Below are positions 1 through 9,079 of a stretch of DNA of 64,000 nucleotides, in pieces. The notes beneath the pieces were generated by a model. It saw only the letters and a program-made list of their open reading frames with translations, was not told the origin of the DNA and searched no databases. The DNA lies in assembly GCF_042853465.1 (NCBI RefSeq), contig NZ_AP031497.1:2976001-3040000 (forward strand). Reading direction: 5' to 3'. This DNA comes from Simiduia litorea (GTDB lineage Bacteria; Pseudomonadota; Gammaproteobacteria; Pseudomonadales; Cellvibrionaceae). Made by a program: the position numbers and the translations under genes. Position 1 is the first letter of the stretch; each line of letters begins with the position of its first letter.

Positions 1-2906
1 TGCGCATTCCCGACGGTGAAACTGCCGACAAATTAATTGCTGAAAAAGTGTCCAGCGGGGATTGGAAAACCCACAAGGGTCAATCGGATTCCTTGTTCGT
101 TAACGCCTCGACCTGGGGCCTAATGTTGACCGGTAAAATTGTCCGGCTCGACAACGAAATTACCGGCCAAACCTCAAACTGGTTTAAAGGCCTAGTAGGC
201 CGCATGGGTGAACCCATGGTGCGCACGGCCATGTTGCAAGCGATGCGTATTATGGGCGGCCAATACGTACTTGGCCGCACGATCAAAGAAGGCATCAAGC
301 GCGGCGCCAGCCAAACCGCCGCTACCCGCTTCTCCTTCGATATGCTTGGTGAAGGTGCCCGCACTGAGCGCGACGCGCTGCGCTACTTCGAATCTTACCA
401 ACAAGCCATCGCCAACATTGCCAAGCACAACAAAGCCAACGGCGTAATCGATTCCGATGGCATTTCAATTAAAGTTTCGGCGCTACACGCGCGCTATCAA
501 TACTCGCAATCCGATCGCGTTTTCGCCGAGTTGATGCCGCGGGTAAAGGCGCTTGCGCTCATGGCCAAAGAAGCCAACATGGGCTTTAACATCGATGCAG
601 AAGAAGCCGAGCGGCTCGACCTGTCGCTCGATATTTTTGCCGAATTGGCCAGCGACGACGACCTAGCCGGCTGGGATGGGCTGGGGTTTGTACTGCAAGC
701 CTACCAAAAGCGCGCCCCCCACATTGCGCACTGGTTAATTCAATTAGGCCGAGAAAAAAATCGAAAATTTATGGTGCGCTTGGTAAAAGGCGCCTATTGG
801 GATAGCGAAATTAAGCACGCTCAAGAGCTGGGCTTAAGTGACTACCCTGTCTTTACCCGCAAAGCTAACTCTGATTTGAGCTATCAAGTGTGCGCAAGTA
901 TTTTATTGGCCGCCGACGATGTGATCTTTGCTCAGTTCGCCACCCACAATGCCCATACAGTTTCCACAATCTTAGCGCTAGTAAAACCAGGGCAGGCCTT
1001 TGAATTCCAACGCTTACACGGAATGGGCCAGTTGCTGTTCGAACAAGCGCAAGCCATTAACCCGAACATCGCTATCCGCGTTTACGCGCCCATCGGTGCG
1101 CACGAAGATTTGCTGCCCTATTTAGTGCGTCGGTTATTAGAAAATGGCGCCAACTCGTCCTTCGTTAACCGCTTTATGGATGACGACACGCCAGCCGAGT
1201 GGTTAGTTCCTGATATCGCACTAAAAGTGGCGAGTTTTAATCCGTTCCGCCACCCAGCGATTCCCGTCCCTGCGCACTTGTTTAGCCAGAGCGAAATGCC
1301 TCGCGCAAACGCACCGGGTTTTAACCTGGAGCACATTGAACACAGTAATTGGCTGCTAGAAAAAACCAATGCGCTGGTAGAAAAACAATACCAAAGCTAT
1401 TCACTGATCAACGGCCAAGCGCACACAGGTACAGCAAAGCCATTACACAGCCCTGCCAACACCCAACTTATTCTCGGTGAAGTGGTTGATGCCGATGAAC
1501 AAGCCATCGAAAGTGCAGTCACCAGTGCCTGTTTAGCGCAAGCTACGTGGAATAATTTAGGTGGCGAGCGGCGCGCACTTATTTTGGAAAAAATTGGTGA
1601 GCTGCTGGAAGTGAATTACGCAGAGCTGATCAGCCTGATTAGCCGAGAAGCCGGCCGCACGCTGAACGACGGCATTAGCGAAGTACGCGAAGCTATCGAC
1701 TTCTGCCACTACTATGCCGCCAGTAGCCGGCAGCATTTCGTAGTACCCACAACGCTCACAGGCCCAACTGGCGAGGTGAATGAACTGTCCCTGCACGGTC
1801 GCGGCGTATTTGTGTGTATTAGCCCGTGGAACTTCCCCTTGGCTATTTTTGTCGGCCAAGTGGCCGCCGCGCTTGTGGCCGGTAACTGCGTGATCGCCAA
1901 GCCAGCCGAACAAACACCGCTGGTAGCGGCGTTCACCGTGAACCTAATGCACCAAGCTGGTGTACCTAAAGAAGTGCTCCAATTGCTCATTGGCGACGGT
2001 GCAGCGATCGGCAAATACCTGTTGAGCGATCCTCGCATCGCTGGCGTTGCCTTTACCGGTTCAACCGAAACCGCGCGCATCATTAACCTCCAGTTGGCGC
2101 AGAAGCCTGGCCCCATCGTGCCTTTTATCGCCGAAACCGGCGGCATGAATGCCATGATTGCCTGCTCCTCAGCTCTGCCGGAACAACTGGTTGACGATGT
2201 GGTTACCTCGGCCTTTTTAAGCGCCGGCCAACGCTGTTCGGCACTACGCGTTTTGTTTTTGCAAAATGATATCGCCGACCGGACCATCGAATTATTGAAA
2301 GGTGCTTGCGACGAACTGCGCCTCGGTAATCCTTGGGAGCTCAATACCGATATGGGGCCAGTAATCGACGCCGACGCGCTGAGCCTACTGACCAACCATA
2401 TGGAAAAAATGCACGCTGAGGCCAAGGTTCTATACGAGTACGACAGCGCGAAAGTGCCAAAAGACGGTTACTTTTTCGGGCCGCAAATAGTCGAGTTGAA
2501 AAACTTAGCGCAACTAGAGCGCGAGGTATTTGGTCCCGTGCTACATATCGTGCGCTACAAAACCAGTGAGCTGGAGCAGGTGGTGAATCAAATTAATGCT
2601 TCTGGTTACGGTTTGACGCTCGGCGTGCACACGCGAGTTGAATCCATGGCGAAAAAGATCTTCCGCCTAGCGCGAGTCGGCAACACCTATGTGAACCGCA
2701 ATATGGTCGGTGCTGTAGTCGGTGTTAACCCCTTTGGCGGCCAAGGTTTATCCGGCACTGGGCCAAAAGCCGGCGGGCCACTGTACGTGCGTCGGTTTGC
2801 CACCGAGCGCACCTATACCAACAATGTGTCGGCCACCGGCGGAAATATTGCGCTGTTTAGCGTTGCCGGCACTGATGAACCGATCATGCCCATACGGCAA
2901 CTCTAA
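1..2906 (+). CDS. putA: Bifunctional proline dehydrogenase / P5C dehydrogenase PutA (5' end cut by window edge)
   Basis: Oxidises proline to glutamate in two steps: an FAD proline dehydrogenase makes P5C and an NAD aldehyde dehydrogenase finishes. The frame is open from base 3 and already reads RIPDGETADKLIAEKV, a segment internal to PutA, so the start and any N-terminal DNA-binding part lie outside. A GTG at 48 is an internal codon, not the start. The PRODH domain shows KGAYWDSEIKHAQ, FATHNAHTV, FQRLHGMGQ and a C-terminal RRLLENGANSS. The dehydrogenase half shows SPWNFPLAIF, FTGSTETA, AETGGMNAM (general base Glu) and GQRCSALR with the nucleophile Cys codon at 2235-2237. It ends soon after the ALDH domain, so it looks like the shorter PutA class of about 1050 residues without the extra C-terminal domain of the E. 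coli protein. A hairpin follows the stop. Confidence 0.97.
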   Translation, partial: RIPDGETADKLIAEKVSSGDWKTHKGQSDSLFVNASTWGLMLTGKIVRLDNEITGQTSNWFKGLVGRMGEPMVRTAMLQAMRIMGGQYVLGRTIKEGIKRGASQTAATRFSFDMLGEGARTERDALRYFESYQQAIANIAKHNKANGVIDSDGISIKVSALHARYQYSQSDRVFAELMPRVKALALMAKEANMGFNIDAEEAERLDLSLDIFAELASDDDLAGWDGLGFVLQAYQKRAPHIAHWLIQLGREKNRKFMVRLVKGAYWDSEIKHAQELGLSDYPVFTRKANSDLSYQVCASILLAADDVIFAQFATHNAHTVSTILALVKPGQAFEFQRLHGMGQLLFEQAQAINPNIAIRVYAPIGAHEDLLPYLVRRLLENGANSSFVNRFMDDDTPAEWLVPDIALKVASFNPFRHPAIPVPAHLFSQSEMPRANAPGFNLEHIEHSNWLLEKTNALVEKQYQSYSLINGQAHTGTAKPLHSPANTQLILGEVVDADEQAIESAVTSACLAQATWNNLGGERRALILEKIGELLEVNYAELISLISREAGRTLNDGISEVREAIDFCHYYAASSRQHFVVPTTLTGPTGEVNELSLHGRGVFVCISPWNFPLAIFVGQVAAALVAGNCVIAKPAEQTPLVAAFTVNLMHQAGVPKEVLQLLIGDGAAIGKYLLSDPRIAGVAFTGSTETARIINLQLAQKPGPIVPFIAETGGMNAMIACSSALPEQLVDDVVTSAFLSAGQRCSALRVLFLQNDIADRTIELLKGACDELRLGNPWELNTDMGPVIDADALSLLTNHMEKMHAEAKVLYEYDSAKVPKDGYFFGPQIVELKNLAQLEREVFGPVLHIVRYKTSELEQVVNQINASGYGLTLGVHTRVESMAKKIFRLARVGNTYVNRNMVGAVVGVNPFGGQGLSGTGPKAGGPLYVRRFATERTYTNNVSATGGNIALFSVAGTDEPIMPIRQL

Positions 2907-2939
2907 AACCGGCTGTTGATGACTATAGCTATTAACCTG

Positions 2940-2973
2940 AAAGCCCTACCTCGCGCGAGGCTAGGGCTTTCTT
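2940..2973 (+). terminator. Intrinsic terminator-like hairpin after putA
   Basis: The arms AAAGCCCTA and TAGGGCTTT flank an inner palindrome (CCTCGC/GCGAGG) with one C-C mismatch between. The downstream tract is only TTTCTTGT, so termination may be partial. It lies 34 bp after the putA stop. Confidence 0.6.
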
Positions 2974-3027
2974 GTACTCGTCCCCACCGCGTTTTATAGT
3001 AGTATTTCAACTCAGCTCGAGCCCGCC

Positions 3028-3486
3028 ATGTCTGAACCACACTGGACCCTACAAAGCTTTGACCAGCTCAGCAATCAGCAACTTTACACGTTGCTGCAGG
3101 CCCGCAGCCGAGTCTTCGTGGTGGAGCAACAATGTATTTATCAAGATCAAGATGATATTGACTTACACGCCCTCCACCTAAGCTGCTGGCGAGGCCAAAC
3201 CCTGCTCGCCTATCTGCGCATTTTGCCCGCTGGTACCAGTTTTGATGAAGTTTCCATTGGCCGCGTGTTAACCACAGACGCGGGGCGTGGCCAAGGCTTA
3301 GGAAAAGCGCTGATGCAGCGCGCCATCGCCGCTTGCCAGATGCAATACCCCGGGCACAGCATTCGCATCGGCGCGCAAGATTATTTGCGCCGTTTTTATC
3401 AAGACTTAGGCTTTATTGTCGACTCAGATATCTACGACGAGGACGGCATTGCACACGTGGAAATGCTTTACTCGGCGCACCTATAG
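3028..3486 (+). CDS. elaA: ElaA-like GNAT family N-acetyltransferase
   Basis: A 152-residue single-domain acetyl-CoA-dependent N-acetyltransferase of the ElaA group; the physiological substrate of ElaA is unknown. The N-terminal FVVEQQCIYQDQDDID block is the ElaA signature, followed by YLRIL, the GNAT motif A region IGRVLTTDAGRGQGLGKALM (acetyl-CoA pyrophosphate loop) and the C-terminal IGAQDYLRRFYQDLGF and YDEDGIAHVEM blocks. Length equals that of E. coli ElaA. It is transcribed alone; the next gene is convergent 14 bp away. The ATG at 3028 opens directly into the conserved region, so this start is preferred. Confidence 0.92.
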   Translation: MSEPHWTLQSFDQLSNQQLYTLLQARSRVFVVEQQCIYQDQDDIDLHALHLSCWRGQTLLAYLRILPAGTSFDEVSIGRVLTTDAGRGQGLGKALMQRAIAACQMQYPGHSIRIGAQDYLRRFYQDLGFIVDSDIYDEDGIAHVEMLYSAHL

Positions 3487-3500
3487 CAGCCATTAATAGC

Positions 3501-4460
3501 CTAATAACCTCGGTCAAAATCAATCGCGTAATCTAGCGCCTGTCCTTCGACAAAACGCTGCAAGTTCTTGGCAAAAATGCCTGCAATATCATCGGCAAAC
3601 GTCACCGCCGCGATATGGGGCGTGATAGTTAGATTCGGCACCTGCCACAGTGGGCTATTAGGAGGCAGAGGTTCAGAGCAAAATACATCGAGCACCGCCG
3701 CCGCTAAATCACCAGCCACCAAGGCGGCAAGCAAATCGGATTCATTGACCAAGGCGCCACGCCCTACGTTGATTAACAACGCCGACTTTTTCAACTTGGC
3801 GAGAAACTTTTTATCCACAAGCTGCTGTGTCGCAGGCGTCGATGGCAAGGTGAGCACAACAATATCAGCCGCTCTGAGTTGATCCCCTAACGCGGCCAAA
3901 GCGACCACTTTATCGAGGCCCGCAACGGGCTTACCCGTGCGATTGACGCCGAGTACAGACATACCAAAATGCTGGGCCGTTTGCACTAAGTGGCCACCTA
4001 TCGAGCCCAGTCCCACTATCGCGATGGTTTGTTTACTCAGTGCTTGATAGGGCACAGGCTGCCACATTTTATCGCGCTGGCAAGCACGGTAATAGGCACT
4101 GTGACGGCTGTGTGCTAATACCGCCGCGAATACATATTCGCTGATTAACGGCCCAAAAATATTTTTCACGCCAGTTAATTGATAATCTTTTCTACAGCCC
4201 TTACTCACCAAGGGTTCAACCCCGGCAAACGTAGATTGCAGCCAACGCATTTTTTTGGCTTTATGAAGATGCGGGGCGGCCCAAGCCGGCTGAGCCAATA
4301 GAATGTCAGCTTGATCAATCACCTCTGCCAGCGCTTGCTGATCATCGACAACAATCATTTTTGGCGCAGCACAAGGCAGTTTTGTCTTCTGGCGCGACAA
4401 GCACCGCGCAATGGTGGCAGCATTTTCTGCAGCAATAACACAGGTTAAGGTTGTCGTCAT
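3501..4460 (-). CDS. D-isomer-specific 2-hydroxyacid dehydrogenase (GhrA-like)
   Basis: A 319-residue cytosolic NAD(P)H-dependent reductase or dehydrogenase acting on 2-keto/2-hydroxy acids. The C-terminal half has the Rossmann loop VGLGSIGGHLV and the sequence LINVGRGALVNE (substrate-binding Arg). These are followed by LDVFCSEPLPPNSPLW (catalytic Glu) and ITPHIAA (catalytic His), so the Arg-Glu-His set is complete. The N-terminal half is more divergent, with a catalytic-domain-like LLAQPAWAAPHLHKAKKMRWLQSTFAGVE stretch. This resembles glyoxylate/hydroxypyruvate reductases, but the substrate cannot be read from sequence. It is divergent from the TonB receptor gene, sharing a 190-bp intergenic region that holds a dyad. 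Confidence 0.88.
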   Translation of the reverse strand: MTTTLTCVIAAENAATIARCLSRQKTKLPCAAPKMIVVDDQQALAEVIDQADILLAQPAWAAPHLHKAKKMRWLQSTFAGVEPLVSKGCRKDYQLTGVKNIFGPLISEYVFAAVLAHSRHSAYYRACQRDKMWQPVPYQALSKQTIAIVGLGSIGGHLVQTAQHFGMSVLGVNRTGKPVAGLDKVVALAALGDQLRAADIVVLTLPSTPATQQLVDKKFLAKLKKSALLINVGRGALVNESDLLAALVAGDLAAAVLDVFCSEPLPPNSPLWQVPNLTITPHIAAVTFADDIAGIFAKNLQRFVEGQALDYAIDFDRGY

Positions 4461-4526
4461 TGCGATTCAATACTCCACATTTCACATTAAACCGAGACAC
4501 GTCAGCATCGGATGCAATCACACAGG

Positions 4527-4573
4527 GTGCGACATTTTGTCCTATGTTGCACTTGTCCTGCCCTCTTTATACT
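4527..4573 (+). promoter_or_regulatory. Promoter with overlapping dyad upstream of the TonB receptor
   Basis: GTGCGACAT (4527-4535) and ATGTTGCAC (4544-4552) form 9-bp arms with one mismatch around an 8-bp spacer. The right arm contains TTGCAC (4547-4552), a usable -35. TATACT at 4568-4573 is a good -10, although the 15-bp spacer is short. A repressor on the dyad would block this promoter, which points at the receptor/PepSY pair. The regulator is unknown; it does not look like a classical Fur box. Confidence 0.4.
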
Positions 4574-4650
4574 GCCCTCTCAACATCACTCAACATCAGC
4601 CCGACTCACAATAACAAGCCATGATCGGCCAATCTAGACTAGGAAGCCTA

Positions 4651-6780
4651 ATGTTTACGTTGACATCGCGCGCGCGATTACTTTTCTCTATTGCAGCACT
4701 TGCAAACTTACCGACAGCACAATCCCTCGCGGCAGAACAGGTTTCAATTCTAGAAACCATGACGGTAACAGCAACGCGAGAAGACGTGCGCTTAGCCGAT
4801 ACCGCCGCCAGCGTCGGTATATTAACCGAACAAACCCTAACCGACGTAAACCCAATGCACGCGGCCGATGCACTAAACCGAATTGCTGGCGTCAACGTGG
4901 TACAGCTCGGCAGTGGCGGTACCGGTGTTGCCGCTGCCATTCGGCAACCGGTTTCTTACAACCCTGTGTACCTCTACTTAGAGAACGGCGTACCCACGCG
5001 CTCGCCCGGCTTTTTTAATCACAACGCGTTATACGAAGTGAACGTTACTCAAGCCGATAGCGTTGAAATATTCAAAGGGCCGGGTTCGGCACTGTACGGC
5101 AGCGATGCAATCGGTGGGCTGGTCAATGTGATTACCGGCCGAACGGCAACGGAAAGCCGCGCCAAACTCAACGCCGAAGGCGGCGAGCACGGCTGGAAGC
5201 GCGCGCAACTAAAAGGCGCACTTGTTGAGGATAATCATAGCGTCGGCGGCTCCCTTGCCGTCACCGACAGCGATGGCTGGCGCGAACACACGGCTTACCA
5301 AAGAACCGACGCCAACCTCAACTGGAGCACCAAGGTTGGTAGCTTCGATGTCGTCACATTATTAACCGGCAGCGTGTTAGACAATGAATCCGGCGGCACC
5401 GGATTACTCGAACAAGACTACCGTAACAATCCAGAAAAGGCGGGTAATTTAATTGGCTATCGTGACGTGAGCGCCTATCGGCTCACCAGCCAATGGCAAG
5501 CAGAATTAGGTGGCGGCGAAATCACCGTGACGCCCTTCGCACGGCAAAATAATTTGGAGTACATTGCCACCTGGACTCTCAACACCGGCCGCGAAGCCTG
5601 TAAACCTTGGCAGACACCCAACTGCCAACTGGATTCACAAGATGCTCACATAAACCAAAACGGCCACGGTTCCGTGGGTATGCAACTAAAATACAAACAC
5701 GATGTTGACGCCCTCAAGGGTCTTTTAGTCACTGGGTTAGACACTGATTTCAGTCACGGCGACACCACTCAAACCTATATCACGCGCACCGATTCAGACC
5801 CTGGCAGCTATTGGCTAAGCTACCAAAAAGAACAGGATATTTACGACTACCAAGTGGACTTCATAGCGCTCGCGCCCTATCTTCACCTAGAAAGCCAAAT
5901 CACCCAGAGCCTTCGCATTTCCGCGGGTTTGCGCTATGACCAAATTAGCTACGACTATCACACGGATCTTAGTCCAAACAATACCGAAGGCTCGATTCAC
6001 AAGCGCCCAGAAGACACACAACTTAGCTACAACCACACCAGCCCGAAGCTCGGCCTAACTTGGCAAATCAATGATCATTACAGCAGCTACATGGCCTACC
6101 GCCACGCCTTTCGTATTCCAACAGAGGGGCAACTTTTTCGCTCCGGTGCAACGCTGGATTCAACCGCGTTAGCGCCGGTGCAAGCTGACAGTTTTGAAAT
6201 GGGTTTACGCGGCACCCCCACCGAGTGGCTGAACATTGACACCAGTATCTACCACATGATTTTGCAAGACGAAATCATCAGCCTAACGGACAACAGCACG
6301 GGGGCCCGCTACTACAGCAACGCCGGAAAAACCCAGCATCAGGGTGTAGAAATCGCGCTGGACGCAAGCTTGGGCCATCACTGGCAGGCCGGCTTGGCCT
6401 ATACCTATGCCTTGCACACCTATGTTGACTGGCAAGACGGCAAGAATGATTACAGTGGCTTAGAACAACCGGATGCGCCCAAGCACATTGGCAATCTCTG
6501 GTTACAGTACCATCCGAGTTGGCTTAGGGGCGGACGTATAGAAGCTGAATGGCGCCATCAAAGCCCATCGTTTATCGATGAGGCCAACACCCTTACCTAC
6601 GAAGGTCACGACCTGTTTAATCTACGCGCAAGCTTTAATTTGTCTGAGGATCTACAACTTTATGCAAACTTATTAAATCTAACCGATGCGCGCTTTTCTG
6701 AATCAGATGCTAAGTGGGGCCCAACCTACACACCTGGCCGCCCGCGCACACTGATCGCAGGTATTAATTACACTTTTTAA
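4651..6780 (+). CDS. TonB-dependent outer-membrane receptor
   Basis: An outer-membrane beta-barrel for energy-dependent uptake of a chelate or other ligand. The ATG at 4651 is preferred over the in-frame ATG at 4621. It has AGGAAG just upstream and gives a clean signal peptide (MFTLTSRARLLFSIAAL, cleaved near SLAAEQ). A TonB-box-like ETMTVTATRED follows. The plug domain shows ADALNRIAGVNV, VEIFKGPGSALYGSDAIGGLVNVITG, and the protein ends in the aromatic NYTF barrel motif. The mature barrel has siderophore-receptor features (SYMAYRHAFRIPTEGQLF, LNLTDARF). The PepSY membrane protein 88 bp downstream suggests a metal or siderophore uptake and reduction unit. The ligand cannot be told from sequence. 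Confidence 0.93.
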   Translation: MFTLTSRARLLFSIAALANLPTAQSLAAEQVSILETMTVTATREDVRLADTAASVGILTEQTLTDVNPMHAADALNRIAGVNVVQLGSGGTGVAAAIRQPVSYNPVYLYLENGVPTRSPGFFNHNALYEVNVTQADSVEIFKGPGSALYGSDAIGGLVNVITGRTATESRAKLNAEGGEHGWKRAQLKGALVEDNHSVGGSLAVTDSDGWREHTAYQRTDANLNWSTKVGSFDVVTLLTGSVLDNESGGTGLLEQDYRNNPEKAGNLIGYRDVSAYRLTSQWQAELGGGEITVTPFARQNNLEYIATWTLNTGREACKPWQTPNCQLDSQDAHINQNGHGSVGMQLKYKHDVDALKGLLVTGLDTDFSHGDTTQTYITRTDSDPGSYWLSYQKEQDIYDYQVDFIALAPYLHLESQITQSLRISAGLRYDQISYDYHTDLSPNNTEGSIHKRPEDTQLSYNHTSPKLGLTWQINDHYSSYMAYRHAFRIPTEGQLFRSGATLDSTALAPVQADSFEMGLRGTPTEWLNIDTSIYHMILQDEIISLTDNSTGARYYSNAGKTQHQGVEIALDASLGHHWQAGLAYTYALHTYVDWQDGKNDYSGLEQPDAPKHIGNLWLQYHPSWLRGGRIEAEWRHQSPSFIDEANTLTYEGHDLFNLRASFNLSEDLQLYANLLNLTDARFSESDAKWGPTYTPGRPRTLIAGINYTF

Positions 6781-6867
6781 ACATATTCCGTTTATGCGAG
6801 TCATAACCTAACCCACATAATCGCTTCATCACCGTGTACGACGCGGTGAGTCACCGACGAATTCACC

Positions 6868-8304
6868 ATGAAAAAAATAACACAAACATTTTTCCAGCTG
6901 CACCAACATCTCGGATTTTTGGCGAGCATTGCCATTATTGCCTGGGCACTGAGTGGCCTTTCACACCCTATTATCACCAGAATTAACCCGAGCGCTGCAC
7001 AATTCACCGCGCCAAGCGAGGTAATGCTGACACAAACTTTTGATACCGAAACGCTAAACCAAAAATTCGGCTCAATTGAAGCATTGCGACTGTTTCATTT
7101 CTTCGGAAAAAATATCGCTCGGGTAGAAACCGCCACTGAGACGCTCTATGTAAACGCGCTCACGCTAGATGAATTGCAAAACTTCGAACGCGATTACGCC
7201 ATTGCACTAGCCCAGCATTTTGTCGGCGACACCAACAGCGCCATTGCCGCTGTAACAATTATCGAGGCCTTTGATGACGACTACCTAAACGTAAATCGGC
7301 TGCTACCCGTCACCCGAGTGACATTTCAACGCGCAGACAATATGCGCGCTTACATCGACACCCAACAGGGGCGCCTAGCAACCTTAGTAGACGACAACAA
7401 AGCCGCTACAAGCGCCTTCTTTAGAACTCTACATACCTGGTCTTGGTGGCCGGCCAGTACCATCAAAACAGCCGTCATGAGCGCGTTTTTGAGTCTCAGC
7501 CTGTTGGTTATTACGATGGGGCTTTGGCTCTATATCCAGCGCTGGCGCCAAGGGGTATTTGGCGGCAACGCTCGCTGGCCGATGAGCCGGCGCTGGCATG
7601 CTCATTTGAATGGCGGCACCGCAATATTGGCGCTCTGCTTTGTGGTCAGCGGCTTACTGCATTTTCTGGTTAGCGAACAACGGCAAGCTAGTCCTAAACA
7701 AGATTCTTCACTTGCACCAAGTTCACTCAACATTCCCGATACTATTGTCGACGCGCAGTGGGTCAGTAGCGGCAAACTGGGGTTTTGGCGTCTACTGACG
7801 GCACAGCCGAGCGATCGAGCGCACGCCCACCATGGCGGCGAGCAACCACAACAATCAAATATTATCTATCAACGCGATGGCCAACAGATCGACGACGGCG
7901 AAAACCAACTGGCCTCTGCCATGGCGCAACATTGGCGCGCAGGAAACATCATAAGCTTATCGCCCCAAAGGCATTTTACTAGCGACTACGGTTTCATTAA
8001 CAAACGCCTGCCGGTTACCAAGGTGGCCTATGAAGACGGGAGCCTGCTATTTGTGGAGGTGCAAACCAACACCTTAGCCGCGCAGGTAACCTCATTGGAT
8101 GCCTTGGAAGGCTTTAGTTTTGGGTACTTGCACAAATGGCATCACCTCGACGGTTTAGGCAAACATGCACGAGATGCATTACTAGCCTTAGCCGCCTTGC
8201 TTATTGCCCTGGGCACCGGCCTTGGGCTCTTCCGTTACAGCCAAAAAATACGTCGGCAACGGCCCCGCCTAGCCCAAACTGAGCAAGCTGTAAAATCACC
8301 GTAA
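6868..8304 (+). CDS. PepSY-associated transmembrane protein (inner membrane)
   Basis: A 478-residue inner-membrane protein of the PepSY_TM type. Four hydrophobic helices are visible: near residues 15-32 (LGFLASIAIIAWALSGL), about 200-220 (MSAFLSLSLLVITMGLWLYI), about 250-266 (ILALCFVVSGLLHFL) and near the C-terminus (LLALAALLIALGTGLGLF). Between them are two periplasmic PepSY-like segments. Family members are often partners of TonB receptors and are proposed ferric or siderophore reductases. The His-containing HQHLGF at the first helix and LHTWSWWP fit that, but heme or flavin binding is not proven. A His-rich AHAHHGGEQ lies in the second loop. Probably co-transcribed with the receptor. Confidence 0.87.
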   Translation: MKKITQTFFQLHQHLGFLASIAIIAWALSGLSHPIITRINPSAAQFTAPSEVMLTQTFDTETLNQKFGSIEALRLFHFFGKNIARVETATETLYVNALTLDELQNFERDYAIALAQHFVGDTNSAIAAVTIIEAFDDDYLNVNRLLPVTRVTFQRADNMRAYIDTQQGRLATLVDDNKAATSAFFRTLHTWSWWPASTIKTAVMSAFLSLSLLVITMGLWLYIQRWRQGVFGGNARWPMSRRWHAHLNGGTAILALCFVVSGLLHFLVSEQRQASPKQDSSLAPSSLNIPDTIVDAQWVSSGKLGFWRLLTAQPSDRAHAHHGGEQPQQSNIIYQRDGQQIDDGENQLASAMAQHWRAGNIISLSPQRHFTSDYGFINKRLPVTKVAYEDGSLLFVEVQTNTLAAQVTSLDALEGFSFGYLHKWHHLDGLGKHARDALLALAALLIALGTGLGLFRYSQKIRRQRPRLAQTEQAVKSP

Positions 8305-8335
8305 ATGCAGCGTAACTGTTATTTATTGCAACAAA

Positions 8336-8352
8336 TGTGCAAAAGCGGCTAT
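8336..8352. promoter_or_regulatory. Short dyad upstream of the first Lrp gene
   Basis: TTGCA and TGCAA arms are separated by 7 bp in an AT-rich stretch between the PepSY gene and the Lrp-family gene. It could be an autoregulatory site, but such short dyads also arise by chance. Confidence 0.22.
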
Positions 8353-8563
8353 TTTGTACTAAATTTTTAGCTGAGACGCTTTATTTCGTCCGCGAAAACC
8401 CCTAAAGTGCCCTCACTCGGCACCCGAGGATTATGACCCTTGGCCCCAAAATGGCCATGCTTGTGCATCGTTGGCAAAACCCTGCCCGCGCCCATCAAGC
8501 ATCAACGGTTGCAATCAACACCCAGGGGCCACTCCATATTCACTAACGATCAAAAATCGACTT

Positions 8564-9046
8564 ATGGCTAATTACATTCCCGACAGTACCGACCGCAAAA
8601 TCCTAGACATTCTCCAGGGCAACGCAACTATTCCCAATATCGAGTTAGCCGATAAAGTCTGCCTTTCACCGTCGCCCTGCTCGCGCCGGGTGAAAAATCT
8701 CCGCGATGAAGGCTTTATTCGCCAAGCCGTGACGTTATTGGAACCATCAAAAGTGGGCCTTCCGGTGAGCGTGTTTATTCAGGTCACCCTAAATCACCAA
8801 GTAAAAAGTGAATTGGAAACCTTCGAAAACACCGTAAACGAATGGCAAGAAGTCATGGAGTGCTATTTGATGACCGGCGATTTCGACTATCTTATTCGCG
8901 TCGTCGTGCCAGACTTACAAACCTATCAGCGCTTTCTCGATGACAAGCTGACGCAGGTGCCCGGCATCGATCACATCAAATCGAGCTTCTCGATTAAGCA
9001 AGTTCGCTATAAAACCGAACTGCCTCTGGAATTTATGCCGCGTTAA
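8564..9046 (+). CDS. Lrp/AsnC family transcriptional regulator (copy 1)
   Basis: A 160-residue regulator with an N-terminal winged HTH (DRKILDILQGNATIPNIELADKVCLSPSPCSRRVKNLRDEG) and a C-terminal RAM effector domain ending IKQVRYKTELPL. The ATG at 8564 gives the normal family length. A longer in-frame start at 8471 would add 31 residues with no similarity to the family and is not preferred. Lrp proteins bind DNA as octamers or dimers and sense amino acids. A second paralogue (10031-10486) with the same closing motif lies one gene away. Nearby amino-acid catabolic genes (putA, leucine dehydrogenase) are plausible targets, by inference only. Confidence 0.93.
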   Translation: MANYIPDSTDRKILDILQGNATIPNIELADKVCLSPSPCSRRVKNLRDEGFIRQAVTLLEPSKVGLPVSVFIQVTLNHQVKSELETFENTVNEWQEVMECYLMTGDFDYLIRVVVPDLQTYQRFLDDKLTQVPGIDHIKSSFSIKQVRYKTELPLEFMPR

Positions 9047-9056
9047 AACATTACTC

Positions 9057-9076
9057 GCCCTCCCTGCTGGGAGGGC
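9057..9076 (+). promoter_or_regulatory. Perfect hairpin that contains the ribosome binding site of the next gene
   Basis: GCCCTCCC (9057-9064) and GGGAGGGC (9069-9076) pair perfectly over an 8-bp stem with a TGCT loop. The right arm holds GGGAGG, the only good Shine-Dalgarno for the ATG at 9080. There is no T tract, so this looks more like an RBS-masking structure than an intrinsic terminator. It may also attenuate read-through from the Lrp gene. Confidence 0.5.
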
Positions 9077-9079
9077 ATC

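Noticed and set aside
8471..8563. Longer N-terminus of the first Lrp protein
   Set aside because: It adds 31 unconserved residues; the ATG at 8564 gives the usual Lrp length.
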